NCBI RefSeq assembly: GCF_001610875.1
Contig: NZ_CP011272.1
Span: 598,397-662,396 of the forward strand
Reading direction: 5' to 3'
Source of the DNA: Pirellula sp. SH-Sr6A
GTDB taxonomy: Bacteria; Planctomycetota; Planctomycetia; Pirellulales; Pirellulaceae
Length of the DNA: 64,000 nucleotides
The notes under the pieces are model-generated. The model did not search any database and was not told where the DNA came from. It saw nothing but the letters and a program-made list of their open reading frames with translations. Positions within the stretch are counted from its first letter, which is position 1; each line of letters starts with the position of its first letter. Positions 26,688 through 35,856 of this stretch are shown here, one piece after another. Position numbers and translations under genes: made by a program.

Positions 26688-28898
26688 TTACCGGATGGTG
26701 AATTCCGTGGAATAAGGATGTACGTCCAAGATGGCCTCGTTGAGCGACGTGAGCATATCGGGCGTTCCATCGCAAAAGAGCAAGAAGTAGGGAGGTTCCA
26801 CACGGCTTCGCAGGCGAACGCTCAAACGATAGGTACCTTTTTGCGTGAGCAGGTCCGCTGGCACCGAGTATTTGGCGGTTCGCGAGTCAAGCGGTGGAAT
26901 GCTATGCGCTTCCATCCGAATAAACGGTGGGTGATTGAGAACCGTGTATGGAACCGTGCCGGGCCGAAAGAATGGCAACGGATCGATGTCCACATTGACC
27001 GGCAAATACATCTCGCGTTCGGTCCCTTTGATATTGGTGATCAGGAACTTGGTTTGGAAGTTCTTGAGCTGGGGATCGCGTGGAATACGTCCCGCCCGAA
27101 CATCCAGAGAATGGAGATCGCGGAGATCGCCGTTGCTATCGAGGTCACCTGATTCCCAGATCCTGTTTCCTTGAGGACCGATCAAGACCACATTGAGCCA
27201 AAGTTGAGGTTGTGCACCGAGGGAGCCGCTCGGCATGTTGTGGCCTTCGCTTGTATTGCACACTACGTAATGGAAGTCGAGACTTTTACCTGCCATGGGT
27301 GACCCGCTGAAGAAGGGTCCATTGATTTGCGATCCATTCTCCAGGATCTCCACTGCCGTCTGTCGCTTGTAGTCGAGAAGCTTTTGGTTCTCGTCGATGA
27401 CTTTGCGAGCATCAATGCGTTCCTGCGCCAATTTCCAAGCATCGGGGAAAGCGTAGGATGAAGGATTGCGCGCGACCCACTCCTCAAAGTCCTTGGTCCC
27501 CCAGCCTTGGCGATGATCAAATTGCAACCATTGATCTGGTTTCCAACGAAACGATTTCTCGTTGTGCGGGAACAGGCCTGGATGGGCTAAGGGATAGGCG
27601 GGGCCATAGAAAACGTGGTTCGCATGCTTACGCTGCGGATGAATTGTTTTCTTGTCGACTTCTGCAGCCGGGCCGTAGGTATACCCCATCGCTTTACCAG
27701 GGACTGCACCCATGTGGCAGTCCTGGCAAGAAACACCTTTTTTGCACGCGGGTCCTTGTCGGTACTGCTGGTAAACAATTTCCAGACCGATACCGGGTTG
27801 CACGACGACTTGGTGGCAGCCAGCGCAGAACGAGCTATCGGAGAGTTGTTCAAACTGAATCGCCCCATTGTGAATGGGTTGGAGCGATCGCTTGTCCTCG
27901 AGGGTCGTTTTGACTTTGAAATGGTCCTTGTCTGCGATGACTGCTTGCACTCCGTCTCCACCGAGATTTCCGACAACGGGGTCGACCTCGCTCCCGGTTT
28001 CAATTCGTCGTTCACCGTTGACTCGTCCGTAGCGTTCGACGACGCGGTGGCATGCGATGCAGGTGATTCCTTCACGAAAGACGGCAGGGCCATCGAAGAT
28101 TGCCGCATCGCGTGGGAAATCGGTTTGGGTTGCGACGGGCGCGTGACAGCGAAGGCAAAACGTACCTGAAGTCCCGCGGGTCAGTTCTGCAACTTTCTGT
28201 TCAAACCGCGTGAACATGGGCGAAACCGCCGCATAGGCGTGTCCGCTCACACGCCACTCGTCGTAGATCTTCTGGTGGCATTTGGCGCACTGGATGGCAG
28301 AGGGGTAACGTTCTTTGGCGAAGATTTCCCAGTGAGGATCCACTCCGTCCGGTGTGTTCGGTGCGCTGCCGGCGGACTGAGCCCGTTCCATCTCTTGTTT
28401 GGCATCGGGACCAAGACCTGATAGCGGGTCCGCGTCGGCCTGTGGAGTCGGAGTCACGAGCAAATCGTCGTCTTGCCCCGTTGAATACGAAATGCTTCGG
28501 GCCCCGATCGAGTGGGCCCCGATCGAGTGGGGTGCGATCGAGTGGGGTGCGACCATCGTCCCCGAGGGGTGAATGGGCGTTTGGCCGACCGCCGTCGCTT
28601 GGCCAAACGTTGGCGGAGCAAACGTTGGCGGAGCAAAAGTAGGTGGTGCAAAAGTAGGTGGAGCAAACGGCGAGGACTGCGGTGCCGGAGTTTGAACGAT
28701 CATAGCGGGCCCCGAGGCTTTTGCAGGATCTTTTCGCTGTTCCAGCCATTTCCTCAGGACCTGTTCGTCGGCGGTCCAAGCGTTCCTGTCTGGCGAAGTA
28801 CAAATCCCAGGCACTTGTGCCCAGCTGCACGATGCGAGCTGCCAAGCCAGCAACAAGGCGAATGGAACAGTTCGAAGGGGCAGGGGCATTGCGGTCAT
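26688..28898 (-). CDS. exported pentaheme cytochrome c (c554-like) with FAPPT repeats
   Basis: Periplasmic or outer-membrane electron-transfer protein, 736 residues. A signal peptide (about 1-27) is followed by a disordered region with four exact F-A-P-P-T repeats (78-97) and several H-S-I-G/A repeats (119-136). Five CxxCH motifs follow: C204-A-K-C-H, C248-L-R-C-H, C280-I-A-C-H, C358-A-G-C-H and C391-Q-D-C-H. The first sits in a c554-like context (C-H-Q-K-I-Y-D-E-W). The last 300 residues carry no heme motif and look beta-rich. It is the first gene of a run with the barrel and RarD-like genes. Respiratory or nitrogen/sulfur-compound chemistry is possible; substrate cannot be told. Confidence 0.88.
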   Translation of the reverse strand: MTAMPLPLRTVPFALLLAWQLASCSWAQVPGICTSPDRNAWTADEQVLRKWLEQRKDPAKASGPAMIVQTPAPQSSPFAPPTFAPPTFAPPTFAPPTFGQATAVGQTPIHPSGTMVAPHSIAPHSIGAHSIGARSISYSTGQDDDLLVTPTPQADADPLSGLGPDAKQEMERAQSAGSAPNTPDGVDPHWEIFAKERYPSAIQCAKCHQKIYDEWRVSGHAYAAVSPMFTRFEQKVAELTRGTSGTFCLRCHAPVATQTDFPRDAAIFDGPAVFREGITCIACHRVVERYGRVNGERRIETGSEVDPVVGNLGGDGVQAVIADKDHFKVKTTLEDKRSLQPIHNGAIQFEQLSDSSFCAGCHQVVVQPGIGLEIVYQQYRQGPACKKGVSCQDCHMGAVPGKAMGYTYGPAAEVDKKTIHPQRKHANHVFYGPAYPLAHPGLFPHNEKSFRWKPDQWLQFDHRQGWGTKDFEEWVARNPSSYAFPDAWKLAQERIDARKVIDENQKLLDYKRQTAVEILENGSQINGPFFSGSPMAGKSLDFHYVVCNTSEGHNMPSGSLGAQPQLWLNVVLIGPQGNRIWESGDLDSNGDLRDLHSLDVRAGRIPRDPQLKNFQTKFLITNIKGTEREMYLPVNVDIDPLPFFRPGTVPYTVLNHPPFIRMEAHSIPPLDSRTAKYSVPADLLTQKGTYRLSVRLRSRVEPPYFLLFCDGTPDMLTSLNEAILDVHPYSTEFTIR

Positions 28899-29178
28899 CG
28901 GCTATCCGGGAGGTCGAAGGGGCACACGATCCGTTCAATTCGATCGACCGCCAAACCCGTTATCCACAGAATTCCTACTACATGAAGCACGACAGGAAAA
29001 AGCGACAGGGGTCCCTCAACTACCCCAAGTTCTATATCCGGCAAAGCTTTCCAATCAAAGCAGGAAAATTCACCTGTTTTTGTCCCGAAGCTACGTCCTC
29101 GCGTGCTGGGAAACCCAAGGTTAGGAGGACGGTTGCAGGTTTCACTGCTTGAATCGAGTTGCCTTATGGAGCTTTACC

Positions 29179-29685
29179 ATGATCGATCATTCGCCTGCTT
29201 ATCGATGCAAGATTGCGGACACGCAATCGGGTGCATGGCTCAAGCTAGGTTCGAGGAAGAAGCCTGTTCAGGTGGTGGAGCAGAGCCGCGACATGTTTAC
29301 GGTTCGCGTATCACGATCCCTCGCACAAAAAGTAAGAGTAGGCGGCGAGTTTCGATTTTTCTATCAAGACATGTTGTGGTCGGTATTGTGCAAGCACAAA
29401 TGGATCAGCCAGAACGAACTTGTTGACTTGGAATTTGAACCGCTTCGAGAATTGACGGCGCCCAAGATTCAAAAGGATGGATGGTTCGGCCGATCGACGC
29501 CGCTCGCCTCGACGACCCCCTTGGACGGGACGCTTGCCGTCGTCTTTTTGGGGACGATTCTGCTTTCGATCTTGATCATGCCCGCTTGGGGAGGTCAGTG
29601 GGGTACCTCCAAATTGATTTGCGATGCCGTCACCTCGGTCTGGAAGGCACTCGCGAGTCTTGTTACCGGGCAGGCCCCCTACTGA
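29179..29685 (+). CDS. hypothetical protein with C-terminal membrane anchor
   Basis: A 168-residue protein I do not recognise. It starts at the ATG at 29179, where TGGAG lies about ten bases before; an earlier start at 29149 is possible. Residues 1-100 are soluble, with basic and aromatic residues (W-L-K-L-G-S-R-K-K-P-V-Q-V-V-E, F-R-F-F-Y-Q-D-M-L-W-S-V). One membrane segment lies at about 118-140 (L-A-V-V-F-L-G-T-I-L-L-S-I-L-I-M-P). A short tail follows. It is convergent with the chorismate mutase gene, 61 bp apart, and a small hairpin (GCTCC...GGAGC, 29688-29702) lies just after its stop. The 280 bp before it hold nothing I can assign. Confidence 0.65.
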   Translation: MIDHSPAYRCKIADTQSGAWLKLGSRKKPVQVVEQSRDMFTVRVSRSLAQKVRVGGEFRFFYQDMLWSVLCKHKWISQNELVDLEFEPLRELTAPKIQKDGWFGRSTPLASTTPLDGTLAVVFLGTILLSILIMPAWGGQWGTSKLICDAVTSVWKALASLVTGQAPY

Positions 29686-29746
29686 GGGCTCCTGTACGGA
29701 GCTGGACGATTGGAAAATGGGCTCTTGGAAAGTCCGACCCTATCGA

Positions 29747-30196
29747 CTAAGGTTTGCCAGACTTCCCGGTGGAGAGTTGGCTGGCGATCCACTCCTCCAG
29801 TTCGTTCCAATCGACGGGTGGTAGTTTGTTGAGATCCGGGCGAAGTGCGATCGCGTCATGAATATAAACGTGGTGGATTTCCTTTTGGGACTTCGACGTG
29901 TTCCAATGCAATAGAATTCGGACGCATGCCCCGAGCGAACCGGGAACGTCGACTTCGTACCCGCATAGAAGGGGGATATCGATCCAGCCCATTTGCCTCG
30001 CCGCGAGGGCGGGAAACTCTGCATTGAGGTCTCGAGTGACGGTAAAAATTGCGCTCGCTACGTCTTCTTGGGCAATTTCGTTTCGGCGAATCATGAGTGC
30101 CAGCAACTGACGCGTTCCTTTGAGAATCGCTTCTTTGGAGTTGCTCTCGACAGTCGTTGCCCCGCGTACGCCGCGACAAAGCTTGCCCCCGTCCAT
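29747..30196 (-). CDS. aroH: chorismate mutase, AroH type
   Basis: Converts chorismate to prephenate for phenylalanine and tyrosine synthesis in the cytoplasm. The 149-residue protein follows the monofunctional AroH fold: [15 protein letters not shown] near the start, then [33 protein letters not shown], and C-V-R-I-L-L-H-W-N. The ATG at 30196 fits the family N-terminus, with AAGGA 7 bases before it. It is divergent from the NtrC-type regulator at 30286, with only about 90 bp between the two start codons. Confidence 0.92.
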   Translation of the reverse strand: MDGGKLCRGVRGATTVESNSKEAILKGTRQLLALMIRRNEIAQEDVASAIFTVTRDLNAEFPALAARQMGWIDIPLLCGYEVDVPGSLGACVRILLHWNTSKSQKEIHHVYIHDAIALRPDLNKLPPVDWNELEEWIASQLSTGKSGKP

Positions 30197-30285
30197 CCGT
30201 TTGTCCTTTTCAAATCCCTGCAATTGACGAAAATTCAATCTCGTCAAAGTACAACCTTTCAGTCGCCCTGCAAAGTCAACTTGCC

Positions 30286-31761
30286 ATGCAAATCGACGAA
30301 ACTACGCAATCCGGTCCGAACGAATCCGGAACGCTCGCCGAACTCGATCCCAAGTCCTTCTCGATCCTGGTGGTCGACAATGATCCTGCGCTCGCCCAAG
30401 CCATGTTCGAGAGCTTGGAAAAGACAGGCTATCGATGCACCGTCGCGACGAGCGGCCCCGAGGGGAAGCGGCATCTCGAACAAAACACCTTCGATGTCAT
30501 CATCACCGATTTGATGATGAACGACTTTGACGGCATGCAGGTGCTGGCCATGGCCCGACAACTGCTTCCCGAGAGCCAAGTCATCATGGTTACGGGGCAC
30601 GCGACCGTTTCCAAAGCGGTGGAGGCGATGCAACTGGGTGCTTTCAATTTCCTGGAAAAACCAATCACCCCGAATCGACTTCGAGCGATCGTGGCGAAAG
30701 CGATCGAAGCGGTACAGCTCAAACAAACGAACGTGGAGCTCCGGCGGCGCCTGGATGAGAAATTCGGCTTCGAAGGGATCGTCTACGCCGGCCCGCAAAT
30801 GCAGCAACTCATCGATCGATTGAAGCGAATTGCCCCCACTGACGCCACGGTGCTGATCACCGGGGAAAGCGGTACGGGGAAAGAATTGATCGCCCGCGCG
30901 ATCCATCAAAATAGTCCTCGTAAAGGGAAGCGCATGGTCGCATTGAATGTGCGCGCCGTCTCCGAAAACTTGGTCGAGAGCGAAATGTTCGGTCACGTTC
31001 GTGGATCGTTTACCGACGCGGTGACCGATCGCGAAGGAGCCTTTCAATACGCCGACGGCGGTACGTTGTTTCTCGATGAAGTAGGTGATATGCCGATGAG
31101 CACGCAGATCAAACTGCTGCGTGTGCTCGAAGAGCATCAAATCACGCGCGTCGGAGATAACAAACCGATCAAGGTCAACGTGCGATTGATTTCTGCAACC
31201 AACCGGCCCCTCGAGGCGATGATCGAAGAGGGGCAATTCCGCAATGATCTTTTCTATCGTCTAAAAGTAGTCACAGTGCATCTGCCTCCACTGCGAGATC
31301 GGCGTGACGACATCATCCCACTCATGGATCACTTCCGAAAGACATTCGTTCGTCGGCACAATCACGCGCCATGCAACTTCACGCCCGCAGTGACGAAAAA
31401 ATTCTTTGCGTATGCCTGGCCGGGAAACATTCGTCAGCTACGCAACTTTGTCGAAACCATGGTTGTCCTCGATACCGACGGAAAACTCGACATCGACGAC
31501 TTGCCTCCCGAGTTGATGGACGACAGTGATTCTTCGCTCAATACGCTAGGCGCGACGAACACGATCGAAATGCCTAACATGCCGCTGGCGATTGGTAATT
31601 CGGAGTTGGTGGGGAAGACGATGGATGAAATCGAACAATGGGCCATCGAAGAAACGCTGAAAATCACTGCAGGTAACCGAGAAGAGGCAGCCAAAATCCT
31701 CGGTATCGGCGCTCGCACCCTTTACCGCAAGCTCGACAAGTATCGAGAAGAAAGCCAATAA
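30286..31761 (+). CDS. NtrC-type response regulator with altered GAFTGA loop
   Basis: A 491-residue three-domain regulator. The receiver domain (about 25-140) has D31-N-D33 and the phosphate acceptor D75. The AAA+ domain (about 165-405) has Walker A G-E-S-G-T-G-K-E (193-200) and Walker B G-T-L-F-L-D-E. A Fis-type helix-turn-helix lies at the end ([16 protein letters not shown]). The loop that normally contacts sigma-54, GAFTGA, reads G-S-F-T-D-A (240-245), so sigma-54 activation is uncertain. The ATG at 30286 is chosen because the receiver domain starts soon after; a longer frame overlaps the divergent aroH start. No kinase is adjacent. The stop overlaps the next gene's ATG (TAATG). Confidence 0.9.
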   Translation: MQIDETTQSGPNESGTLAELDPKSFSILVVDNDPALAQAMFESLEKTGYRCTVATSGPEGKRHLEQNTFDVIITDLMMNDFDGMQVLAMARQLLPESQVIMVTGHATVSKAVEAMQLGAFNFLEKPITPNRLRAIVAKAIEAVQLKQTNVELRRRLDEKFGFEGIVYAGPQMQQLIDRLKRIAPTDATVLITGESGTGKELIARAIHQNSPRKGKRMVALNVRAVSENLVESEMFGHVRGSFTDAVTDREGAFQYADGGTLFLDEVGDMPMSTQIKLLRVLEEHQITRVGDNKPIKVNVRLISATNRPLEAMIEEGQFRNDLFYRLKVVTVHLPPLRDRRDDIIPLMDHFRKTFVRRHNHAPCNFTPAVTKKFFAYAWPGNIRQLRNFVETMVVLDTDGKLDIDDLPPELMDDSDSSLNTLGATNTIEMPNMPLAIGNSELVGKTMDEIEQWAIEETLKITAGNREEAAKILGIGARTLYRKLDKYREESQ

Positions 31762-33434
31762 TGCCGCAAGCTTTTCGGTGCATCTTTTTGTTAATTCTGT
31801 GGTTGCCATGTATCACAGCGCACGCTTGGACGGATTCAGACCCAGCGATCCTCGAATCTATGAAGCGAGAGTTTGATGGGAAGATCGATCGGATTGCAGT
31901 AGCTTCGGACTCGATCTCGGTCCGGGGGAGTATTGCAATCGAGCCGGATGCGACTGCTTACGGGCTCGCAGCACTTCCACTGCACGCATCGCGGATCGAT
32001 CTCCCGCTCGATGCGAATGTTGAGCCGATCCGCTTCGATGCTCAAGGCGCTTTCGAATGGAAAGTCAAGCGTTTGGAGGGGGATCCTGCCCATCGACGGG
32101 ATCGACTATTTCGTCGTTGGCATGTTGTAAAGCAAAAGGGAGAACAATGGTCGATCGCTTCGCGAGGCCGATATGCGGACGAGATCGATTGCCGCGCTCC
32201 GGATTTGCCTGCGGCAAGACCGACTACGCAAAAGGGGCTCGGTGGGTGGACTCCGAATCGCGGCCCGGGACTGGAGAATGAGTTAAAAGAATTGGGGATC
32301 GGATCTGTTACCGTTAATGTGGCTGGACTCCATAACGCACTGCGACTGGAACCGGCGTCCGATACGGTGCCCTATATTTGGGATGGTAAAACCTATCACC
32401 TCCGAGAGTCGGTTCTGCACGATTACGACCGGACTTTTCAACTAGCGCAGCAGAACAACGTGATGGTCTCCGCTATCCTCTTGATCAATAACATTCGCGA
32501 TCCGAATCAAGCGGAAGGAAGTCTGCTCGCGCATCCCGATGCGACCGCCGATGGAACCTATGCGATGCCGAATGTCGCAACGCCGGAAGGAGAAAACTAC
32601 GTCGCCGCGCTCTACAATTTAATCGCGGAGCGATGGTCGCGTACCGATGGCAAATTTGGACGTGTCCACCACTGGATCATGCACAATGAAGTCGATTTCG
32701 GATGGGTATGGACCAACGCTGGTAAGAAGTCCGATCTTGCGTACATGGATCTTTACCAACGTTCCATGCGACTGATGCACCTTGCCACGCGCCAATACGA
32801 TCCGCACGGGGACGCATTCATCTCTCTCACCCATCACTGGTCGATTCCGGGTGAGCCCTATGCGTATGGTTCTCGACGCATGCTGGAACTTCTCGATCTC
32901 TTTGAGGAGGCGGAGGGAGAATTTAAATGGGGGCTCGCATTCCATCCCTACCCGCAGGACTTGTTTGAGCCGAAGACTTGGCAAGACAGCCAAGCCACTT
33001 GGGATTGGAACACGGCCAAGATTACGCCGAAAAATCTAGAAGTCCTCGATGCCTTCATGCGTCGCGACACGATGCGATTTGAGGGTGCAGTACGGAAGAT
33101 CCATTTGAGCGAAAACGGATTCAATTCCCGGAGCTATTCCGACTCGGACCTAGCGAATCAAGCGGCTGGGATGGCATTGGCTTGGCACAAGATCCAGCGA
33201 TTGCCTGCCATTCAAGTCTGGCATTATCACAACTGGGTGGACCATCCCGACGAAGGGGGACTCAAAATCGGATTGAGAAAGCTACCGAATGATCCCGAGG
33301 GACCCTTGGGCAAAAAACCGATTTGGCATTTGTATCGATCGTTGGGCACCGACACGCAAGAAAACGTGTCGATGCCCTATCTCAAAGTGATTGGGCTCTC
33401 GTCGTGGGACGAAGCCGTTCACCCATTCCCGTAG
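31761..33434 (+). CDS. exported DUF5722-type glycosidase-like protein
   Basis: A 557-residue exported protein (signal peptide about 1-22, ending A-H-A). The N-terminal 140 residues are beta-rich. The rest looks like a TIM-barrel hydrolase of the DUF5722 type, with possible acid/base and nucleophile glutamates in I-M-H-N-E-V-D and H-L-S-E-N-G-F-N. W-H-Y-H-N-W-V-D lies near the end. By analogy with GH clan A it may act on polysaccharide, but no substrate can be assigned. The ATG shares bases with the stop of the upstream regulator, which indicates translational coupling and a functional link. Confidence 0.8.
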   Translation: MPQAFRCIFLLILWLPCITAHAWTDSDPAILESMKREFDGKIDRIAVASDSISVRGSIAIEPDATAYGLAALPLHASRIDLPLDANVEPIRFDAQGAFEWKVKRLEGDPAHRRDRLFRRWHVVKQKGEQWSIASRGRYADEIDCRAPDLPAARPTTQKGLGGWTPNRGPGLENELKELGIGSVTVNVAGLHNALRLEPASDTVPYIWDGKTYHLRESVLHDYDRTFQLAQQNNVMVSAILLINNIRDPNQAEGSLLAHPDATADGTYAMPNVATPEGENYVAALYNLIAERWSRTDGKFGRVHHWIMHNEVDFGWVWTNAGKKSDLAYMDLYQRSMRLMHLATRQYDPHGDAFISLTHHWSIPGEPYAYGSRRMLELLDLFEEAEGEFKWGLAFHPYPQDLFEPKTWQDSQATWDWNTAKITPKNLEVLDAFMRRDTMRFEGAVRKIHLSENGFNSRSYSDSDLANQAAGMALAWHKIQRLPAIQVWHYHNWVDHPDEGGLKIGLRKLPNDPEGPLGKKPIWHLYRSLGTDTQENVSMPYLKVIGLSSWDEAVHPFP

Positions 33435-33450
33435 CGCTTACGCGAAATAA

Positions 33451-34260
33451 CTATTCGATTTCGGTTTCCTTGTTGCCATTTCGCAAGAACGGCTTGCGAG
33501 TTTGTTTACCTTCGACCGGTTCCAGGTTTCGGACCCAGATATTGCGAAAGCGAACGGGATTGCCGTGATCTTGTAGGGTGATAGGTCCTTTGTCTTTATG
33601 CTTTTTGTAGGCGGGCGGACGATTGAAGGGAGTATCGCCTTTCAATTCGAAGTGATTGAGGATCAAGACGCCGTTGTGCATGGCGGTGATGTAAGCGGGA
33701 GATTGAAGCGAACCATCCTCTTTGAACCGAGGTGCGGTCCAGAAGATGTCGTAGGTGTTCCATTCGCCCGGTTTGCGCATGGCGTTGGCCATCGGTGGCG
33801 TTTGCTTGTAGATCGCACCCGCTTGGCCATCGGAGTAGGTTTTATTCTGGTACGAATCGAGGACCTGCAACTCGTAAATTCCCATCAGGAATACCCCGGA
33901 GTTGCCCCGCCCTTGTCCGTCCCCTTTGGGAGGTGTTGGGGCAGACCATTCGATGTGCACTTGGCAATCTCCAAACTCTTCGACACTGGTCACGGCTCCT
34001 TTGCCTGCGACCATCGATCCCGCATCCACTTTCCAACCCGATGCGTTTTTCCAGTGCGAAAGATCCTTTCCGTCGAATAGAACGACGGCATCGGAAGGTG
34101 GTAAATCGTTCGTCGCTCCAGGCGTGACGAGAGACGGTTCCTTCCATTCAATCCCGTTGATGTATTCCTGTGCAGTCACCATTTGGCAAGGAGCGAAGAG
34201 GGCGGCGAGCGCTCCAAATTGTTTTGAAACGGAACGAAGTTTGTCTGAGCAACGTTGCAT
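33451..34260 (-). CDS. DUF1080 / 3-keto-disaccharide hydrolase-type secreted protein
   Basis: A 269-residue exported protein of the DUF1080 family, a concanavalin-like fold common in planctomycetes; some members act on 3-keto-glycosides. Family features are A-V-V-L-F-D-G-K-D-L-S-H-W-K, N-S-G-V-F-L-M-G-I-Y-E-L-Q-V-L-D-S, and P-I-T-L-Q-D-H-G-N-P-V-R-F-R-N-I-W-V. The ATG at 34260 has GAGG five bases before it and is followed by a signal peptide. It is convergent with the DUF5722 gene, 16 bp apart. Confidence 0.9.
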   Translation of the reverse strand: MQRCSDKLRSVSKQFGALAALFAPCQMVTAQEYINGIEWKEPSLVTPGATNDLPPSDAVVLFDGKDLSHWKNASGWKVDAGSMVAGKGAVTSVEEFGDCQVHIEWSAPTPPKGDGQGRGNSGVFLMGIYELQVLDSYQNKTYSDGQAGAIYKQTPPMANAMRKPGEWNTYDIFWTAPRFKEDGSLQSPAYITAMHNGVLILNHFELKGDTPFNRPPAYKKHKDKGPITLQDHGNPVRFRNIWVRNLEPVEGKQTRKPFLRNGNKETEIE

Positions 34261-34612
34261 AGTGGCCTCACGGAGAGAAATTGGGGGATCTGGAAAGGCT
34301 AGAGGGCAACACAAAAGGAAATCATTCCACTCGTGCCGACCTGCGTGAACGAACGCGCACCATCGTAAGTCGGATGAATTCGGAATGCAAAGGGAACGTT
34401 GGGGATGCAGAACGCTTGGAAACAGGATTACGGTCTCGTTTCCCTTCCGTTGGAACCCGCTTTTCTCTCCATTTTGACCAACACCGTTCAGATTGGTCTA
34501 GGATTCGCGACATGGCATTCTGTACTATCGCGCGGCAATAGCGCAGCCTGCCTGGAACGTTCCCCTTTTCGGACTCGCTATACCCAAAGAATGTTGGCAA
34601 GGACATGGAGCG
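34261..34612. other. intergenic region, nothing assigned
   Basis: About 350 bp between divergent starts (34260 minus, 34613 plus). I see no RNA gene, clear sigma-54 consensus or inverted repeat worth naming. It must hold promoters for both flanking genes. Confidence 0.6.
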
Positions 34613-35539
34613 ATGAGTATCAACAAAACTCGTAAGAAGAATTCCCGGTTCTATTGGGCCGAGCTGGGGTTCTTAGCGCTCGGACTTGTTGGACTCAATC
34701 CTTCATTATTAACCGACCTCCTAATCGGCTCCACGGTTCCCGTTCCTCAGAACATCCCTTCGCAGCCACTGTATGGTTATCCTCCGCCAACTTCGGCTCC
34801 TTACGGCGCGTATCCGGGTAATCCATACACGGACAATGGTTGGCACGGAGCGACCCCCAACTACCAACCCACTGCCTACTTCCCTCAGTCCTCTTACGCG
34901 AATCCGCAAACTGCAGGGGGGTTGATTTCTCAACCCGATATCCAACTCTTGGCATCTCGGGTCGGAGAGTATCTTTCCGGCTCAGCATCGCAATGGTGGG
35001 GTAGCCAACAGACTCCATCTGCAACTCCCGACCTCCGCCCCTCGACGGCCGGGCTGGCAAATCCATACGCAGCGAGCTACCCGAATTACCAGTACCAATC
35101 TTCAACGCAGTTCGGTGCATCGAATGGCTATGCAGGGGGCTGGCAATTGAACCAACCGTCCGCGGGCCTCCCTTCGACAGGGACACCTTCCACCGTTCCG
35201 CCGCCAAATTACTCACAGCCCTACGCCGCACCCCTACCCTCAACCTCGGGGGCCACGTATTCGGCGCAACTTCCTAGCGGAGCGTCCTACTTGAACGCAC
35301 CTGCAAGCCCCGCCGCGGGTGCTCCGTCCCCGAACCTCGTTCGAGGATATTCCTCCAACTACCAAACATTAGCGAACCCTGGGTCGTTCGTGCCCGCAGG
35401 AAGCACATCGAATGTTCTCCAGCAGCGGCAGACACAGCCCACCTATCCCGCGCCCCCCACACAGGGACCAGGTGGATGGACCAACCCCGCCACGCAAACC
35501 ATCCCCCCCTCGACTGGCGGCTACTACGGCCGCCGTTGA
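34613..35539 (+). CDS. Pro/Ser/Gly/Tyr-rich protein with N-terminal membrane segment
   Basis: A 308-residue low-complexity protein. A basic N-terminus (K-T-R-K-K-N-S-R) is followed by one hydrophobic segment (about 14-40), then about 270 residues rich in Pro, Ser, Gly, Tyr, Gln and Ala (Y-G-Y-P-P-P-T-S, P-Y-G-A-Y-P-G-N-P-Y) and a final G-G-Y-Y-G-R-R. One less biased stretch lies near I-Q-L-L-A-S-R-V-G-E-Y-L. It looks like a membrane-anchored, disordered surface or envelope protein. AAGGA lies close to the ATG. Family not recognised. Confidence 0.72.
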   Translation: MSINKTRKKNSRFYWAELGFLALGLVGLNPSLLTDLLIGSTVPVPQNIPSQPLYGYPPPTSAPYGAYPGNPYTDNGWHGATPNYQPTAYFPQSSYANPQTAGGLISQPDIQLLASRVGEYLSGSASQWWGSQQTPSATPDLRPSTAGLANPYAASYPNYQYQSSTQFGASNGYAGGWQLNQPSAGLPSTGTPSTVPPPNYSQPYAAPLPSTSGATYSAQLPSGASYLNAPASPAAGAPSPNLVRGYSSNYQTLANPGSFVPAGSTSNVLQQRQTQPTYPAPPTQGPGGWTNPATQTIPPSTGGYYGRR

Positions 35540-35569
35540 TCCCAATCCAATTCGAGAACTTCGCCTCTC

Positions 35570-35794
35570 TCAAGCGCTCTTTCGCGAGCAGCTTCTTCCG
35601 GCGAGAACGACGGCGATCAAGAAGCAAATCTCCACCACAGGCAAGACAATGAGCAACCCAATCCAACCGGGAACTGGGATGCGCATCGAGGAAGTGGCTT
35701 GCAAAACGGCGAGCCCGAACAGGAAACACAGATCGCAAATCCACATCGCCAGCGCCAACGCGAGCCCCGTTTTCCAAACTGCCATGCTTTCCAT
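35570..35794 (-). CDS. small membrane protein, two segments
   Basis: A 74-residue protein from the ATG at 35794 (a TTG at 35824 would add ten residues). Two hydrophobic segments lie at about 8-32 and 43-66, separated by a short polar loop (S-S-M-R-I-P-V-P-G-W) and followed by a basic end (R-S-C-S-R-K-S-A). This is the topology of a small inner-membrane protein. It is convergent with the Pro-rich gene and 63 bp after the glycosidase gene's end would lie on the same strand upstream. No family recognised; it could be a chance frame. Confidence 0.45.
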   Translation of the reverse strand: MESMAVWKTGLALALAMWICDLCFLFGLAVLQATSSMRIPVPGWIGLLIVLPVVEICFLIAVVLAGRSCSRKSA

Positions 35795-35856
35795 CGTTTC
35801 AACAAACCCCCGTCGGTCACTCAAGCTTCGTTTCTAAAGCCCCCCCCGATCTCCAC

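Noticed and set aside
28981..29152. Short open frame with a basic, Cys-containing peptide before 29179
   Set aside because: No good ribosome site, no recognised motif, and composition fits non-coding sequence.
30259..31236. 325-codon open frame on the minus strand
   Set aside because: It is antisense to the AAA+ and receiver domains of the NtrC-type regulator, which has clear motifs.
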